Notes: generated by a model not told the origin, from the letters alone. A stretch of DNA of 64,000 bases from Nodosilinea sp. LEGE 07088 (GCF_015207395.1 NZ_JADEWX010000002.1:62001-126000), one strand, 5' to 3'. Positions 1 to 9,000 are shown, numbered from the stretch's first letter. Numbers and translations are program-made.

Positions 1-614
1 TAAACTACGAAGTCTGGGTCAATGCCACGCCATACAGCGACAAGTCTTCCCTGCACATCCACCGACTCCGCCGGAAACTCCATCACCGGATAGTCGGGAT
101 TAGCTGGTTTAAGCTGCACCTGATCACCCTGGCGATAAAAAGATTTTAGGGTAGTGCCACTTTCAACCCGAGCCGCAACGATGGTGCCTTCCCGAATCCC
201 CTGAGGGTCTTTTACCGGGCGCATGATGACGACGTCTCCATCTTGAATCATGGCTTCGACCATGCTGTCTCCAGTAACCTTGAGAGCGTAGTCACCGTTT
301 TGAATGGGCAATCCGTTGAGATCGAGACGCTCGACGGAATCTGTGAAGGCCTCATTGACGAAACCAGCCGCAATAGTGCCGAGAATGGGCACTCCGCGCA
401 GGTCGTCTCGTACCCGAATAGTACGAGCCTTGCCCTCACTCCATTCGATATAGCCCTTATTTTTAAGGTGCTCTAGGCGGCTCTGAATTGGGGCCGGGGA
501 GCGCAAATTCATTGCTCGCATCATCTGCCGGATGGAGGGAGAATGCTGATTGGCGCGAATGTAGTCGACCAGCCAGTCGTAGAGCTCCTGTTGGGCGGTT
601 GTCAAGGATTCCAT
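1..614 (-). CDS. lexA: LexA repressor (stop at or just past window edge)
   Basis: LexA-family transcription regulator. I translated 204 codons from the ATG at 614 to the edge; the next codon begins TA, so the stop probably lies at the boundary. The N-terminal winged helix-turn-helix (residues 1-70) has the family stretch SPSIRQMMRAM. The C-terminal S24 peptidase fold keeps the Ala83-Gly84 cleavage site (TIAAG), the nucleophile Ser117 (GDSM) and Lys157 (TTLKS), so RecA-stimulated self-cleavage looks possible. A match to the cyanobacterial LexA box lies 33 bp upstream, indicating autoregulation. Some cyanobacterial LexA proteins act outside DNA repair, so the regulon cannot be read from this alone. 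Confidence 0.93.
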   Translation of the reverse strand, partial: MESLTTAQQELYDWLVDYIRANQHSPSIRQMMRAMNLRSPAPIQSRLEHLKNKGYIEWSEGKARTIRVRDDLRGVPILGTIAAGFVNEAFTDSVERLDLNGLPIQNGDYALKVTGDSMVEAMIQDGDVVIMRPVKDPQGIREGTIVAARVESGTTLKSFYRQGDQVQLKPANPDYPVMEFPAESVDVQGRLVAVWRGIDPDFVV

Positions 615-646
615 GAGAGTTCAGCCACGGCGTCAGTTAGTGTTAC

Positions 647-660
647 AGAACAAGTGTACC
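647..660 (-). promoter_or_regulatory. LexA (SOS-type) box upstream of lexA
   Basis: On the minus strand this reads GGTACACTTGTTCT. It fits the published cyanobacterial LexA consensus RGTACNNNDGTWCB at every position and sits 33-46 bp before the lexA start, the expected place for an autoregulatory operator. The rest of 615-999 holds only the terminator described next. Confidence 0.75.
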
Positions 661-911
661 AACAGGTGGCGAATCTGTCTACTGCCGCAACAAATATTTG
701 GCTAATTCAAAATCTTGGCTCAATCCTCTCGTTTCTACTCTTGAAGACCGACTTGCCTCTGCAAAATACTGTTGGTCTTTCGGATGCTTGATGCTTAGCT
801 AGAGAGCATTCCAGTTTCTGGCTTTGTCAGATGCTCGTATACTCAGCTATTTGGCCAGCGCTCCATATCTTGTTTGGATGGCTAGCTGGATGATTAGCAA
901 AATTGAGGCAA

Positions 912-935
912 TAAAAAAGCTGCCTTTAGGCAGCC
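912..935 (-). terminator. Rho-independent terminator after sigA
   Basis: Read on the minus strand: stem GCTGCC, loop TAAA, stem GGCAGC, then a run of six T. It lies 65 bp past the sigA stop and before lexA, so it should separate the two transcripts. Confidence 0.85.
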
Positions 936-999
936 TTTCTAGCCAATTCAATGGTGTGTTTCTGGTTCCCTGGGAAGGGAAAATCACCTGGAATACGTT

Positions 1000-2139
1000 C
1001 TAGCGAATATATTCCTTAAGAATACTGTTCCGGTTAGGATGACGCAGCTTGCGTAACGCTTTAGCCTCAATCTGGCGAATACGCTCACGAGTAACATTAA
1101 AGATCTGGCCGATTTCTTCAAGGGTTTTCATCCGACCATCATCCAGACCATAGCGTAGGCGAAGTACATCGCGCTCCCGGGGGCTCAGAGTGCCGAGCAC
1201 GCTTTCCAGATCTTCTCGCAGCAAGCTCTTGGAGACCTGATCTTCAGGCGTTTCGCCATCAGACTCGATAAAATCGCCCAGGCGAGAGTCTTCCTCTTTG
1301 CCAATAGGGGTTTCAAGCGAAATAGGTAACTGGGCAGATTTGGCAATAAATCGCAACTTCTCAATGGTCATCTCCATGCGAGTTGCAATTTCCTCTTCAG
1401 TGGGCTTACGACCCAACTCCTGAGAAAGCAGCTTGGTAGTTTTCTTAATACGAGAGATAGTCTCGTATAGGTGAACCGGCAAGCGAATAGTGCGAGATTG
1501 ATCCGCGATCGCCCGAGTGATAGCTTGACGAATCCACCAGGTTGCATAGGTCGAGAACTTGTAACCCTTTTCGTGGTCAAATTTCTCAGCAGCGCGGATT
1601 AGCCCAAGACTGCCTTCCTGAATCAAGTCTTGAAAGGATAGCCCCCGGTTCATGTACTTCTTGGCAATAGATACCACGAGACGCAGATTCGACTGCACCA
1701 TTTTGTCCTTGGCGCGGCGACCGACGTGTAGGCGATGCCGGAAGCTAGCTAGTGTGTAGTTCTCACCTTCATCTTGGCTAACGGCAGCAGCCCACTCGAT
1801 ATCAGATGGGTCGCGCTCCAGAGAATCTAACAGCTCGTCATAGATACGCTCAAGCTTGAGCAGGTCTGCAATTTTGCGAGCGAGCTCAATCTCTTCCTCA
1901 GCCCGCAGCAGACGAATACGGCCAATCTCTTGTAAATAGAGGCGAATAGAATCTTCGGTGTAATGGCGCTTTTTAGTCTGAGCGCGGCGGCGGGTTGCTT
2001 TACCCTTCGGCGCTTTCTCGTCAGCGCCGGCCTCGTCATCTTGGGCAACAAAGTTCCCGTCGCCATCATTACCGTCGATCAAGAGATCGAGTTCAGTATT
2101 AGGGGTGATGGTGCCGAGCAGATGATTTGCTTGGGTCAT
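1000..2139 (-). CDS. sigA: Principal group 1 RNA polymerase sigma factor SigA
   Basis: Vegetative sigma-70 factor (RpoD1/SigA), which directs core RNA polymerase to housekeeping promoters. Visible: an acidic, variable N-terminus (1-57), region 1.2 (about 58-80, [16 protein letters not shown]), the region 2 core (about 148-224, [18 protein letters not shown] and [14 protein letters not shown]), region 3, and region 4 with its helix-turn-helix (about 338-372, [20 protein letters not shown]). The C-terminus [10 protein letters not shown] is the hallmark of the cyanobacterial principal sigma factor rather than the group 2 paralogues. The 379-residue length is normal. The upstream 490 bp are non-coding and must carry its promoters. 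Confidence 0.95.
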   Translation of the reverse strand: MTQANHLLGTITPNTELDLLIDGNDGDGNFVAQDDEAGADEKAPKGKATRRRAQTKKRHYTEDSIRLYLQEIGRIRLLRAEEEIELARKIADLLKLERIYDELLDSLERDPSDIEWAAAVSQDEGENYTLASFRHRLHVGRRAKDKMVQSNLRLVVSIAKKYMNRGLSFQDLIQEGSLGLIRAAEKFDHEKGYKFSTYATWWIRQAITRAIADQSRTIRLPVHLYETISRIKKTTKLLSQELGRKPTEEEIATRMEMTIEKLRFIAKSAQLPISLETPIGKEEDSRLGDFIESDGETPEDQVSKSLLREDLESVLGTLSPRERDVLRLRYGLDDGRMKTLEEIGQIFNVTRERIRQIEAKALRKLRHPNRNSILKEYIR

Positions 2140-2626
2140 GCCGCGATCCTCGTGCTCCTTAAAAATTGAAATACAAAGACTGTGATCAGACTAACAGCTC
2201 CTCGGGTAGATGCCTATAGTTCCGAAAAAAAGTTCCGAAAAAAGGCGGATCTACTTTCCTGGAGCCAAATGATATGGCTGAGCTAACTAAGCTACCTGTA
2301 GTCTCATCGCAGTTGTTGACTTAGACTTATCGCCGTCTCTATCTAGAGAGATACATCAGCGTAGGCGAAGCTTCTCAATTTTAACTGCAATCTCCTGTGA
2401 TGTACCACCCCAACTTTGGCAGAAAGGCTGCAATCGGCTGAAATGTCTAACTGGAGGGCTCAAGAAACGGGAGTAAGCTGGACGAACTTCGGATAAATAG
2501 CTCTATTTAGTTCAAGTGAACTATTTTTAGGGCGCTCTATGGTGCAAATAATGTTCAAAGCATTTGCTTTGACAGCATTCAGGGGGATGTTTTTGTAACG
2601 TAATCTTTACACCACAACAATCCCCA
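2140..2626. promoter_or_regulatory. sigA upstream region with a 7-2-7 palindrome
   Basis: This 487-bp gap lies between sigA and cysE, both on the minus strand, and should hold sigA promoters and the end of the cysE transcript's neighbourhood. No gene is visible. Two features stand out: a repeated ttccgaaaaaa at about 2220-2243, and a perfect palindrome TAGTTCA-AG-TGAACTA at 2508-2523. The palindrome resembles a LexA-type box in layout but misses that consensus at two positions, so the binding protein is unknown. Confidence 0.4.
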
Positions 2627-3364
2627 TTAAATACCCGTGCCATCCAAAAATTCTTCGATGGCGCGATCTTCGATGCGGCAGTGGATAACCGGTTTAGAAC
2701 GACTAGCGTCGATTAAAGCGGGTTCTAGGCGAACGGAACCAAGGGCTTGAACTTCTTTCTCTAAAGCTTCGATGCGATCGAGCAAAGCTCGAATCACCTG
2801 GGCTTCAGAGTCTGGTAGACGGCCGTGTTCTAAGGGTTCGGTACGGTCTCCGGCTCGGTAAACGATACGACCCGGTACACCTACAACAGTGCAGTCTGAG
2901 GGCACCTCTCGTAATACAACTGAGCCGGCTCCAATGCGTACGCTATGGCCTACATAAATATTGCCCAGTACCTTGGCACCGGCTCCGATGACTACATTGT
3001 CGCCAAGGGTGGGGTGACGCTTACCGCTTTCTTTGCCAGTGCCCCCTAGAGTGACCCCCTGATAAATCAGCGCATAGTCACCGATGATAGCGGTTTCACC
3101 AATCACGACTCCCATGCCATGGTCAATAAAGACGCCTTGCCCAATAGTGGCTCCAGGATGAATTTCAATGCCGGTTAGAAATCTCGCCAAGTGGGAAATG
3201 AATCGAGGCACCACCGGTAGGCCTAGGTTCCAAAGCCAGTGGCTAAATCGATGTAGTACCAAGGCATGCAAACCTGGATAACAGGTCAGTACCTCTAGCC
3301 AGTTGCGGGCCGCTGGGTCACGCTCGAACACGATGCGAAAGTCGGCAAGCAGGGTTTTGAGCAC
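2627..3364 (-). CDS. cysE: Serine O-acetyltransferase
   Basis: Makes O-acetylserine from serine and acetyl-CoA, the committed step of cysteine synthesis, in the cytosol. The short-form SAT N-terminus ([21 protein letters not shown]) is followed by a left-handed beta-helix of hexapeptide repeats (about 65-170) containing [13 protein letters not shown] and the glycine-rich [12 protein letters not shown] loop. A variable tail of about 70 residues follows the repeats; the Ile-rich C-terminus that docks to cysteine synthase in other SATs is only partly matched (DGTGI). No sulfur gene is adjacent, so it appears to be a single transcription unit. Confidence 0.93.
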   Translation of the reverse strand: MLKTLLADFRIVFERDPAARNWLEVLTCYPGLHALVLHRFSHWLWNLGLPVVPRFISHLARFLTGIEIHPGATIGQGVFIDHGMGVVIGETAIIGDYALIYQGVTLGGTGKESGKRHPTLGDNVVIGAGAKVLGNIYVGHSVRIGAGSVVLREVPSDCTVVGVPGRIVYRAGDRTEPLEHGRLPDSEAQVIRALLDRIEALEKEVQALGSVRLEPALIDASRSKPVIHCRIEDRAIEEFLDGTGI

Positions 3365-3410
3365 AGGACTGGATGGGGAATTAAGAGCAGTTTCACTATC
3401 CTAACGTGGC

Positions 3411-3441
3411 CCTGGCCCTAAGTTCTATGGTCAGGGCCAGG
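3411..3441. other. Strong hairpin between the 3510-3995 gene and cysE
   Basis: Perfect 9-bp inverted repeat CCTGGCCCT...AGGGCCAGG with a 13-nt loop. It sits after the minus-strand secreted-protein gene and 46 bp before the cysE start. No T-run follows, so it is not a classical terminator; it may be an imperfect terminator or an RNA-stabilising stem. Confidence 0.5.
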
Positions 3442-3509
3442 CCTCAAAGGCCATTGGCATCTGAAAGCTGTGTTTGAAATAACGCTAGCGGGAAAAACTG
3501 AGCATGCCC

Positions 3510-3995
3510 TTAGGGTTTAACGCTGAGAGAGTAGCTGTGGCGCTGCCCCTGATTGTGAGAGCCTACCCAGATCCGGTAGGTTCCTGCAGCCCAGTTCTGG
3601 TCTTGTATCTGCGCATCGGGATTGCGGCGATCGGTATCTTCGCCGCAGCGAATCATGCTGTCGTCAGGGCCTTGGACGAGGAGAGTGGTGTCGCTGCCGC
3701 CGCTATTGACCTGGAGGGTAAGGGAGTCAAAGTTTTGTTGGAGCACCATGACATGGTTTGGAGCGCTGTCGGCGAACCCAACACAGATATTGCCCCTGCG
3801 ATCGCGCCCCGCAATGTTAGATAGGGCAAAAATGCCGTTGGTAGAGCCTCCGACCTCAGCCCCTGGGTTGCTGTCAGATAGAGTAAACGGCTGAGGAGCC
3901 GCCTGCTGGGCGATGGTAGATGTAGCTGGAAGCCACGACATCACCAGCCCTGCGGCGAGCGCTAATACCTTGGTATACCTATAGTTCGCGACCAT
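3510..3995 (-). CDS. Secreted cyanobacterial protein with pre-peptidase C-like fold
   Basis: 161 residues with a Sec signal peptide (1-29; hydrophobic VLALAAGLVMSWLPA, likely cleavage after TIAQ). The mature part has short beta-strand segments: SLTLQVNSGGSDTTLLVQGPDDSMIRCGEDTDRRNPDAQI, then WAAGTYRIWVGSHNQG. This pattern is typical of small pre-peptidase C-terminal-like (jelly-roll) domains of exported cyanobacterial proteins. No protease domain is attached, so it is probably a periplasmic or surface binding module. Two Cys residues could form a disulfide. Function unknown. Confidence 0.7.
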   Translation of the reverse strand: MVANYRYTKVLALAAGLVMSWLPATSTIAQQAAPQPFTLSDSNPGAEVGGSTNGIFALSNIAGRDRRGNICVGFADSAPNHVMVLQQNFDSLTLQVNSGGSDTTLLVQGPDDSMIRCGEDTDRRNPDAQIQDQNWAAGTYRIWVGSHNQGQRHSYSLSVKP

Positions 3996-4335
3996 ACCTG
4001 TTGTCTCTTGTGCTTCACTACCTATAGTGATGCCTTACGGTTGCCACGGCTTGCCCTGATAGACACAAGCCCAAACTGTCTATATAAGTGAACGCCTCAA
4101 GGTGCGAGACGCTGGTCATAGTTGTGGCCAATACCGCGATCGCTATGATTATCTCAGTTGAGTTGGGGGCCACGGTGGAACTCATAGCGCTGATAGGTTG
4201 CGTAGTGACAGCTTGGATAGCTGCCACGATAGTCAATGCCCTGCCTGGTCTAGGCACCCTATTCGTGCCCTCGCCTTGGCTGGTAGGCGGGGTCGTTTTA
4301 GTTTTGGTGATCTGGTTGATGCGCGATCAGCCTGC
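3996..4335. other. Intergenic region with weak hydrophobic reading frames
   Basis: 340 bp between two minus-strand genes. A plus-strand frame from a GTG at 4088 to 4339 would encode 83 residues with two hydrophobic segments, and an overlapping minus-strand frame (4257-4018) is similarly hydrophobic. Neither has a convincing ribosome binding site or a recognisable family, and the plus frame runs into the bactofilin stop. I do not call a gene here. Confidence 0.3.
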
Positions 4336-4731
4336 CTAAACCTCGGTAGTGCCGTAGAGCTCTGGTACCTCTCGGGCTGGCGGTAGTGATTTAGCGTCGC
4401 AAGTTTCGATATAGCCGGTGTAGTAGGCTCCAGGCTCAATTTCTAGTGAGCCAGCTACCACATCGCCCTCTAAACGAGCCGTCCGGCTAAGGGTAAGCTT
4501 GCCCTTGGCGAAGACCCGAGCCTTCAGCACTCCCTCCACCACAATATTATGAGCTTTCACTTCAGGACCTTCGATTAGCCCTGTGGATGAGATTTCTACA
4601 TCTCCTTTAATATCGACGGTGCCGTGGATAACGCCATCGACCCGCAGCATGCCTTCACCATGAAGAACTCCCTCAAACTCAGTCTTTTGACTTAGATAAG
4701 TCAATTGCGGAGCCATTTTGCGCTTGAACAT
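4336..4731 (-). CDS. Bactofilin-family polymer-forming protein
   Basis: 131 residues. A short N-terminal tail is followed by a right-handed beta-helix rich in G/V/I turns (about 15-105: LHGEGMLRVDGVIHGTVDIKGDVEISSTGLIEG and onwards), the signature of bactofilins (DUF583). These proteins self-assemble into filaments on the membrane and organise cell wall synthesis or polarity. The N-terminus (MFKRKMAPQLTYL) is short and could act as a membrane-targeting peptide. It stands alone, divergent from the carotenoid protein gene with 505 bp between, so no partner can be inferred. Confidence 0.85.
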   Translation of the reverse strand: MFKRKMAPQLTYLSQKTEFEGVLHGEGMLRVDGVIHGTVDIKGDVEISSTGLIEGPEVKAHNIVVEGVLKARVFAKGKLTLSRTARLEGDVVAGSLEIEPGAYYTGYIETCDAKSLPPAREVPELYGTTEV

Positions 4732-5236
4732 TGGATTGCCCTCGTAACATCTGTAGGAAATGGCACCCTAAGGAAGGGCCTATTATGCGCAGCCCACATT
4801 CACGACAGCAGCCAAGTTGGCCGCTTGATCGTGTAACTAGATCTCAAAGAAGCGATGGTTCCAGCATATCGAATATTCCTTGCCTAGAACCTAAAGGGAT
4901 TATTCCTGCCCTAGAGGGGGCCGCCGCTACCGGCACGTGGGTAAATCTAAAGAAACTTGGAAGAATTGCTATTTTTTCAAAGAGAATGGGGATCAATATA
5001 AATAGACGATAAACCATCTAGATTGGCTGAGTTTCTCATTTAACTCAGTCTGGCTGTCCTCTAGTTAGGATGGTGATGTTGACCGATATTCTGCCAGATC
5101 CCGGCTCTATACCTCCCCTGGGTTTTGGTGGAAGGCCGTTCATCGATTTTCAGGCCATCGTTAACTCAACCCAACTAGTTTGACGACATCGCCTGCCATT
5201 AAAAACCTCCATAAAATTCCCTCAGGAAACCCCGCC
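4732..5236. promoter_or_regulatory. Divergent region between bactofilin and carotenoid protein genes
   Basis: About 500 bp that must carry the promoters of both neighbours. A plus-strand frame (4731-5012) is open but has no recognisable protein character and overlaps the bactofilin start. The only firm element is the Shine-Dalgarno-like aggaaa at about 5224-5229, just before the ATG at 5237. Confidence 0.4.
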
Positions 5237-5680
5237 ATGACCGCCGTCAATATTTCTCTCCAGTTTGAGCAGGCCATTGAAGCCTTTGAATCTGCTGATA
5301 TAGACTGTCGCCTTGCTATTCTCTGGCAAACCTATGACACCCTGGGCCAAGCCTTTGCTGCGATCGCGCCCGTCGCCCTATTTTCCCAGGCGGTACAGCA
5401 ACTCATCAGCCAGATTCAACAGGTAGACTGCTGCGATCGGGTATCGATTTTGCACGATATTTTGGCTGGAGCCGATACCCGCTTCGCTGATGCCTACCGG
5501 ACGCTGAATATCAATATGAAGTTGGCCTTTTGGCATCGTTTATTTTACCTTATGCCAGCCAGTCGCATTCCCTTGGCTACCTGCCAAAAGGGTACAGAGA
5601 GTACCCAAGCCTTATTGGCACGCCTGACCACCATGGGTCTCAACGAGCGATTGCATTTCTTACGCCGGGTTGTGGCCTAA
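5237..5680 (+). CDS. Helical carotenoid protein (OCP N-terminal-domain homologue)
   Basis: 147 residues spanning only the Carot_N fold of the orange carotenoid protein. Aligning to OCP by eye, the carotenoid-contacting residues are kept: Trp30 and Tyr33 (OCP Trp41 and Tyr44, in AILWQTYDTLG), Trp99 (OCP Trp110, in NMKLAFW), and Arg143/144 (OCP Arg155). The OCP C-terminal domain is absent and no separate CTDH gene is nearby, so this is an HCP. These proteins quench singlet oxygen and, in some clades, phycobilisome excitation. I chose ATG 5237 over an upstream TTG because of the aggaaa ribosome binding site. Possibly co-transcribed with the ABC gene 52 bp downstream. The clade cannot be assigned by eye. 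Confidence 0.82.
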   Translation: MTAVNISLQFEQAIEAFESADIDCRLAILWQTYDTLGQAFAAIAPVALFSQAVQQLISQIQQVDCCDRVSILHDILAGADTRFADAYRTLNINMKLAFWHRLFYLMPASRIPLATCQKGTESTQALLARLTTMGLNERLHFLRRVVA

Positions 5681-5732
5681 GACTAGAGCGTTGGCGCTAA
5701 AGTGAGAGCCTGCCCCTAGGTTCTTTGCTGTC

Positions 5733-6728
5733 ATGCCCATCATTGACGTTCATCAACTGAGTAAGCGCTATCCGGTAGCCACCAAGGAGCCGGGTATAGG
5801 AGGCACCTTGAGGCATTTCTTCCGCCGTCAATATCATGTGGTAGAGGCAGTGCAAGATATTTCCTTTCGTATAGAACCGGGTGAAGTGGTGGGCTTTTTA
5901 GGGCCAAACGGTGCCGGCAAAACCACTACCCTGAAGATGCTGACTGGATTGATCCATCCATCCAGCGGCATGGTGCGGGTTGGGGATCACATTCCTTTTC
6001 AGCGTCGGGCTAGCTTTCTGCAAGACATTACCCTGGTTATGGGGCAAAAACAGCAGCTGCTTTGGGATTTGCCTGCGTTAGATTCGCTGCGCATCAATGG
6101 GGCTATCTACGGACTATCTGATCGAGAGTTTCGCTACCGAGTTGATGAACTCACCGAGATGCTAACGCTTCAAGGAAAGCTTACTCAGCCGGTACGGAAA
6201 CTCTCGTTAGGAGAACGGATGAAGGCCGAAATGCTGGCCGCTCTGCTACATCGCCCCCAGGTGCTGTTTTTGGACGAGCCTACCCTGGGCCTAGACGTTA
6301 ATGCTCAGGTGGCGGTGCGGGAGTTTTTGCGCGACTACAACCGCCGCTATCAGGCCACTATTTTGCTCACTAGCCACTATATGGCTGATATCACAGCGCT
6401 ATGCCGACGGGTGTTGCTGATCTACCAAGGGAAATTAATCTATGACGGCAGCCTAGAGGGGTTGCTCGATAGCTTCGCCCCTTACCGAGAAGTGACCATA
6501 GATCTCGCTCAGGGCTGTGATGCTGAGTTGCTGAGTCGCTACGGTGAAATCGAGAGTTTGGCAGGCTGTACGGCCCGGTTAATTGTGCGTCGGGAGGCGT
6601 TAACCCAGGTGGTCAGTCAACTGCTAGGCGATCTAGATGTTCAAGACCTGACGGTGAGCGATCCCCCGGTGGAGGAAGTGATCGGACGCGTTTTTGATGC
6701 GGGAGCCGTCAGGGAGCGGACAGCATAG
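5733..6728 (+). CDS. ABC transporter ATP-binding protein (ABC-2 export type)
   Basis: 331-residue nucleotide-binding subunit of an ABC-2-type exporter. Walker A GPNGAGKT (57-64), a Q-loop region near GQKQQLLWDLP, signature LSLGE (157-161), Walker B VLFLDEP (177-183) and the switch His in LLTSHYM are all present, so it should hydrolyse ATP. The extended C-terminal domain (about 245-331) is typical of this subfamily. No membrane permease is adjacent: the next gene is convergent. The partner permeases must be elsewhere. The 3' end abuts a truncated cupin gene, so this side of the gene lies at a rearrangement joint. Confidence 0.85.
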   Translation: MPIIDVHQLSKRYPVATKEPGIGGTLRHFFRRQYHVVEAVQDISFRIEPGEVVGFLGPNGAGKTTTLKMLTGLIHPSSGMVRVGDHIPFQRRASFLQDITLVMGQKQQLLWDLPALDSLRINGAIYGLSDREFRYRVDELTEMLTLQGKLTQPVRKLSLGERMKAEMLAALLHRPQVLFLDEPTLGLDVNAQVAVREFLRDYNRRYQATILLTSHYMADITALCRRVLLIYQGKLIYDGSLEGLLDSFAPYREVTIDLAQGCDAELLSRYGEIESLAGCTARLIVRREALTQVVSQLLGDLDVQDLTVSDPPVEEVIGRVFDAGAVRERTA

Positions 6729-6914
6729 GGAAAAGAAGACCTCGGCCATATCGCTATGGCTGTGGCCAGTGGCGACATCGCCGGGGGCAAATCGGGCTTG
6801 GGAAAAATTGGTGAGATGGGGCAAATCGTGCGATCGCAGTAACACTCGCTTTTTAATGGCCAGATTGTGGGAGACAGATTCCTCAGGCACCTGGTCTAGG
6901 CCGATGATTTTCAT
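6729..6914 (-). pseudogene. Truncated cupin-domain gene (N-terminal 61 residues)
   Basis: From the ATG at 6914 the minus strand reads MKIIGLDQVPEESVSHN, continuing through LPHLTNFSQARFAPGDVATG and HSHSDMAEVFF. This is the first half of a small single-domain cupin, including the metal-binding HxH motif. After residue 61 the homology stops within a few bases of the stop codon of the opposing ABC gene, and the frame continues only as antisense to that gene until 6633. Family members run to about 110 residues, so the second cupin motif with its His ligand is lost. It begins 16 bp after the aroC stop, so it was probably the last gene of an aroC-cupin operon. Very likely non-functional. Confidence 0.75.
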
Positions 6915-6930
6915 AGCTTTGGGAATACCA

Positions 6931-8019
6931 CTAAAACAGTTCGCACTGACCGTGATGACGGAGCAGGTGGTCGCACAACACCAGGGCAACCATGGCCTCA
7001 ACCATGGGCACAGCGCGGGGAAGTACGCAGGGATCGTGGCGGCCCCGCGCGGCCAGCACTGTGGCCTCGCCCGCATTAGTGACCGTATTTTGGGCCTTGC
7101 GAATAGTGGCGGTGGGCTTAAAGGCGACCCGGATAATGATGTTTTCACCGTTGGTAATGCCCCCCTGGGTACCCCCAGAGCGATTGGTGCGGGTACGTAG
7201 GGTGCCAGCCTCGTCGGTATAGAACTCGTCATTGTGCTGGCTGCCGGTGAGGAGGGTGCCAGCAAAACCAGAGCCGATCTCAAAACCTTTGCTCGCAGGC
7301 AGTGACATCACCCCCTTAGCCAGGTCGGCTTCGAGCTTATCGAACACCGGATCGCCCAGCCCCACCCGCACACCTCGGGCCACACATTCCACCACGCCAC
7401 CGATAGAGTCACCCTGATCGCGCATGGCTTCAACCCGGTTGATCATGGCTTCGGCAGCAGCTTGGTCAGGGCAACGGACGATGTTGCTTTCGACCTGCGC
7501 CAGGGTGACGGTGCTAGGGTCAACCGTGCCCTCAAGATCCTGAATACGCTTGACGTAGCCAATCACTTCTGTGCCAGCAACCTGCTGGAGGATTTTTTTG
7601 GCGATCGCCCCGGCGGCCACCCGCCCGATGGTTTCTCGGGCTGAAGAGCGCCCCCCGCCTTGGTAGTTACGCAGACCGTACTTAGCGTCGTAGGTAGCGT
7701 CGGCATGGGAGGGGCGATAGGTTGTCGCCATCTCGCTGTAGTCCTGGGGGCGGATATTTTCATTGCGCACCAGGATAGAAATAGGCGTGCCCAGGGTCTG
7801 GCCCTGGAACACTCCGGAGAGAATTTCGCAGCGATCGCTCTCCTTACGGGGCGTCGTAATTTTGCTCTGGCCAGGGCGACGGCGATCGAGTTCGGCCTGA
7901 ATCTCTTCAGCGGTGATGGGCAGACGCGGCGGGCAACCATCTATGGTCACACCCACTCCACCCCCGTGAGACTCACCAAAGGTGGTGATGCGAAAGAGAT
8001 GCCCAAAGGTGTTGCCCAT
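6931..8019 (-). CDS. aroC: Chorismate synthase
   Basis: Converts EPSP to chorismate using reduced FMN, the last step of the shikimate pathway. At 362 residues it is standard length. The N-terminal signature [24 protein letters not shown], the central [10 protein letters not shown]-containing block, and the C-terminal [16 protein letters not shown] and [19 protein letters not shown] blocks are all intact. The start is the only plausible ATG. A truncated cupin gene follows 16 bp downstream. Confidence 0.96.
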   Translation of the reverse strand: MGNTFGHLFRITTFGESHGGGVGVTIDGCPPRLPITAEEIQAELDRRRPGQSKITTPRKESDRCEILSGVFQGQTLGTPISILVRNENIRPQDYSEMATTYRPSHADATYDAKYGLRNYQGGGRSSARETIGRVAAGAIAKKILQQVAGTEVIGYVKRIQDLEGTVDPSTVTLAQVESNIVRCPDQAAAEAMINRVEAMRDQGDSIGGVVECVARGVRVGLGDPVFDKLEADLAKGVMSLPASKGFEIGSGFAGTLLTGSQHNDEFYTDEAGTLRTRTNRSGGTQGGITNGENIIIRVAFKPTATIRKAQNTVTNAGEATVLAARGRHDPCVLPRAVPMVEAMVALVLCDHLLRHHGQCELF

Positions 8020-8067
8020 AGATTTAGTAATGTCAGAGTCTGGCGAACGTAAACTCTAACGATCCTA

Positions 8068-8946
8068 CTATTTAGTTTCCTCAAGCTTCAAAAAATAGCG
8101 CGGATTTACGGCCTGGCCGTTGCGGTAGACACCGTAGTGCAGGTGGGGGCCTGAAGATCTACCCGTGCTGCCCAATAGGCCGACAACATCGCCGCGCTTA
8201 ACGCGATCGCCGATCTTGACATTGATTTCAGACATGTGGGCATAGAGGGTTTCATACCTATAGCCATGGTCAATCTTGACGTGGTTACCATAGCCGCCGC
8301 TATAGTCAGCCGCCACTACGACTCCCTCAGCGGTAGCCAGGATCGGTTTGCCCACCGGCCCGACAAAATCTAGGCCTTCATGCATTTCATAGCTGCGTCC
8401 GCCAAAGGGGTTGGGCCGTAGACCAAATTCTGAAGAGATCGATAACTCGCCCGCTACGGGCTTACCGCTAGGGAAAGCGGCGGCCTGCTCTGCCTCAGAG
8501 GCTAGGGTTTCTTCTAGGGCCGGCTTAATCGATCGAGACAGCGCAGTCTCTAAGTCAGGCAGCTCGCGGCGAGCCTGGTCAAGCATGGCTTCGGCTGGAG
8601 CCGCCTTGGCTACCCCACCTTTAGGGGGAATCTCCACGCTAGAGCCAGGGATTAGATCTTCGGCTGCGTCGCCCTCGGGCAATCCAGCCCGGTCTTTGAG
8701 CACTTCAATCTCAGCGCCAATCGCATTGATTTCGGTCAAAACTTCGCTGGCCGTTTCAGACAAACTTTGATTGCGCTGAGCCAGCTGTACATTTTGGTAA
8801 ACTAAAACCCCAATCCAGGTGATGGGTACTCCCACCAGCACCGCTAACATTACCATCAGCGGAACCGGTCTTAGGGTCAGTGTAATTGACGACCTTCCGG
8901 TCGCTGTAATCAGCACAGTGTAAGGCTTAAGCCGAGAGCGAGCCAT
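8068..8946 (-). CDS. M23-family peptidoglycan endopeptidase, membrane-anchored
   Basis: 292 residues from ATG 8946 (an upstream TTG is less likely). A positively charged cytosolic start is followed by one transmembrane segment (about 28-52), then a coiled coil rich in E/Q/L (about 53-90), a linker, and a C-terminal M23 LytM domain (about 165-285). The zinc ligands are present: His189 and Asp193 (HEGLDF) and His268-x-His270 (PHLHYG), so the enzyme should be active rather than an EnvC-like regulator. It likely trims cell-wall cross-links in the periplasm. Its promoter has a clear -10 at 9001-9006. Confidence 0.88.
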   Translation of the reverse strand: MARSRLKPYTVLITATGRSSITLTLRPVPLMVMLAVLVGVPITWIGVLVYQNVQLAQRNQSLSETASEVLTEINAIGAEIEVLKDRAGLPEGDAAEDLIPGSSVEIPPKGGVAKAAPAEAMLDQARRELPDLETALSRSIKPALEETLASEAEQAAAFPSGKPVAGELSISSEFGLRPNPFGGRSYEMHEGLDFVGPVGKPILATAEGVVVAADYSGGYGNHVKIDHGYRYETLYAHMSEINVKIGDRVKRGDVVGLLGSTGRSSGPHLHYGVYRNGQAVNPRYFLKLEETK

Positions 8947-9000
8947 GGCAAAACTAGCGTTGGGAAACCGCGACAATATTCAACCATCAGAACAGAAAGG

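Noticed and set aside
4088-4339. 83-residue hydrophobic plus-strand frame
   Set aside because: GTG start without ribosome binding site, no known family, overlaps the bactofilin end, and the opposite strand is equally open.
4731-5012. 93-residue plus-strand frame after the bactofilin start
   Set aside because: Begins on the complement of the bactofilin start codon and has no protein-like character.
6633-7283. 216-residue minus-strand frame across the aroC and ABC 3' ends
   Set aside because: Only the 61 codons from 6914 resemble a protein; the remainder is out-of-frame aroC and antisense ABC sequence.
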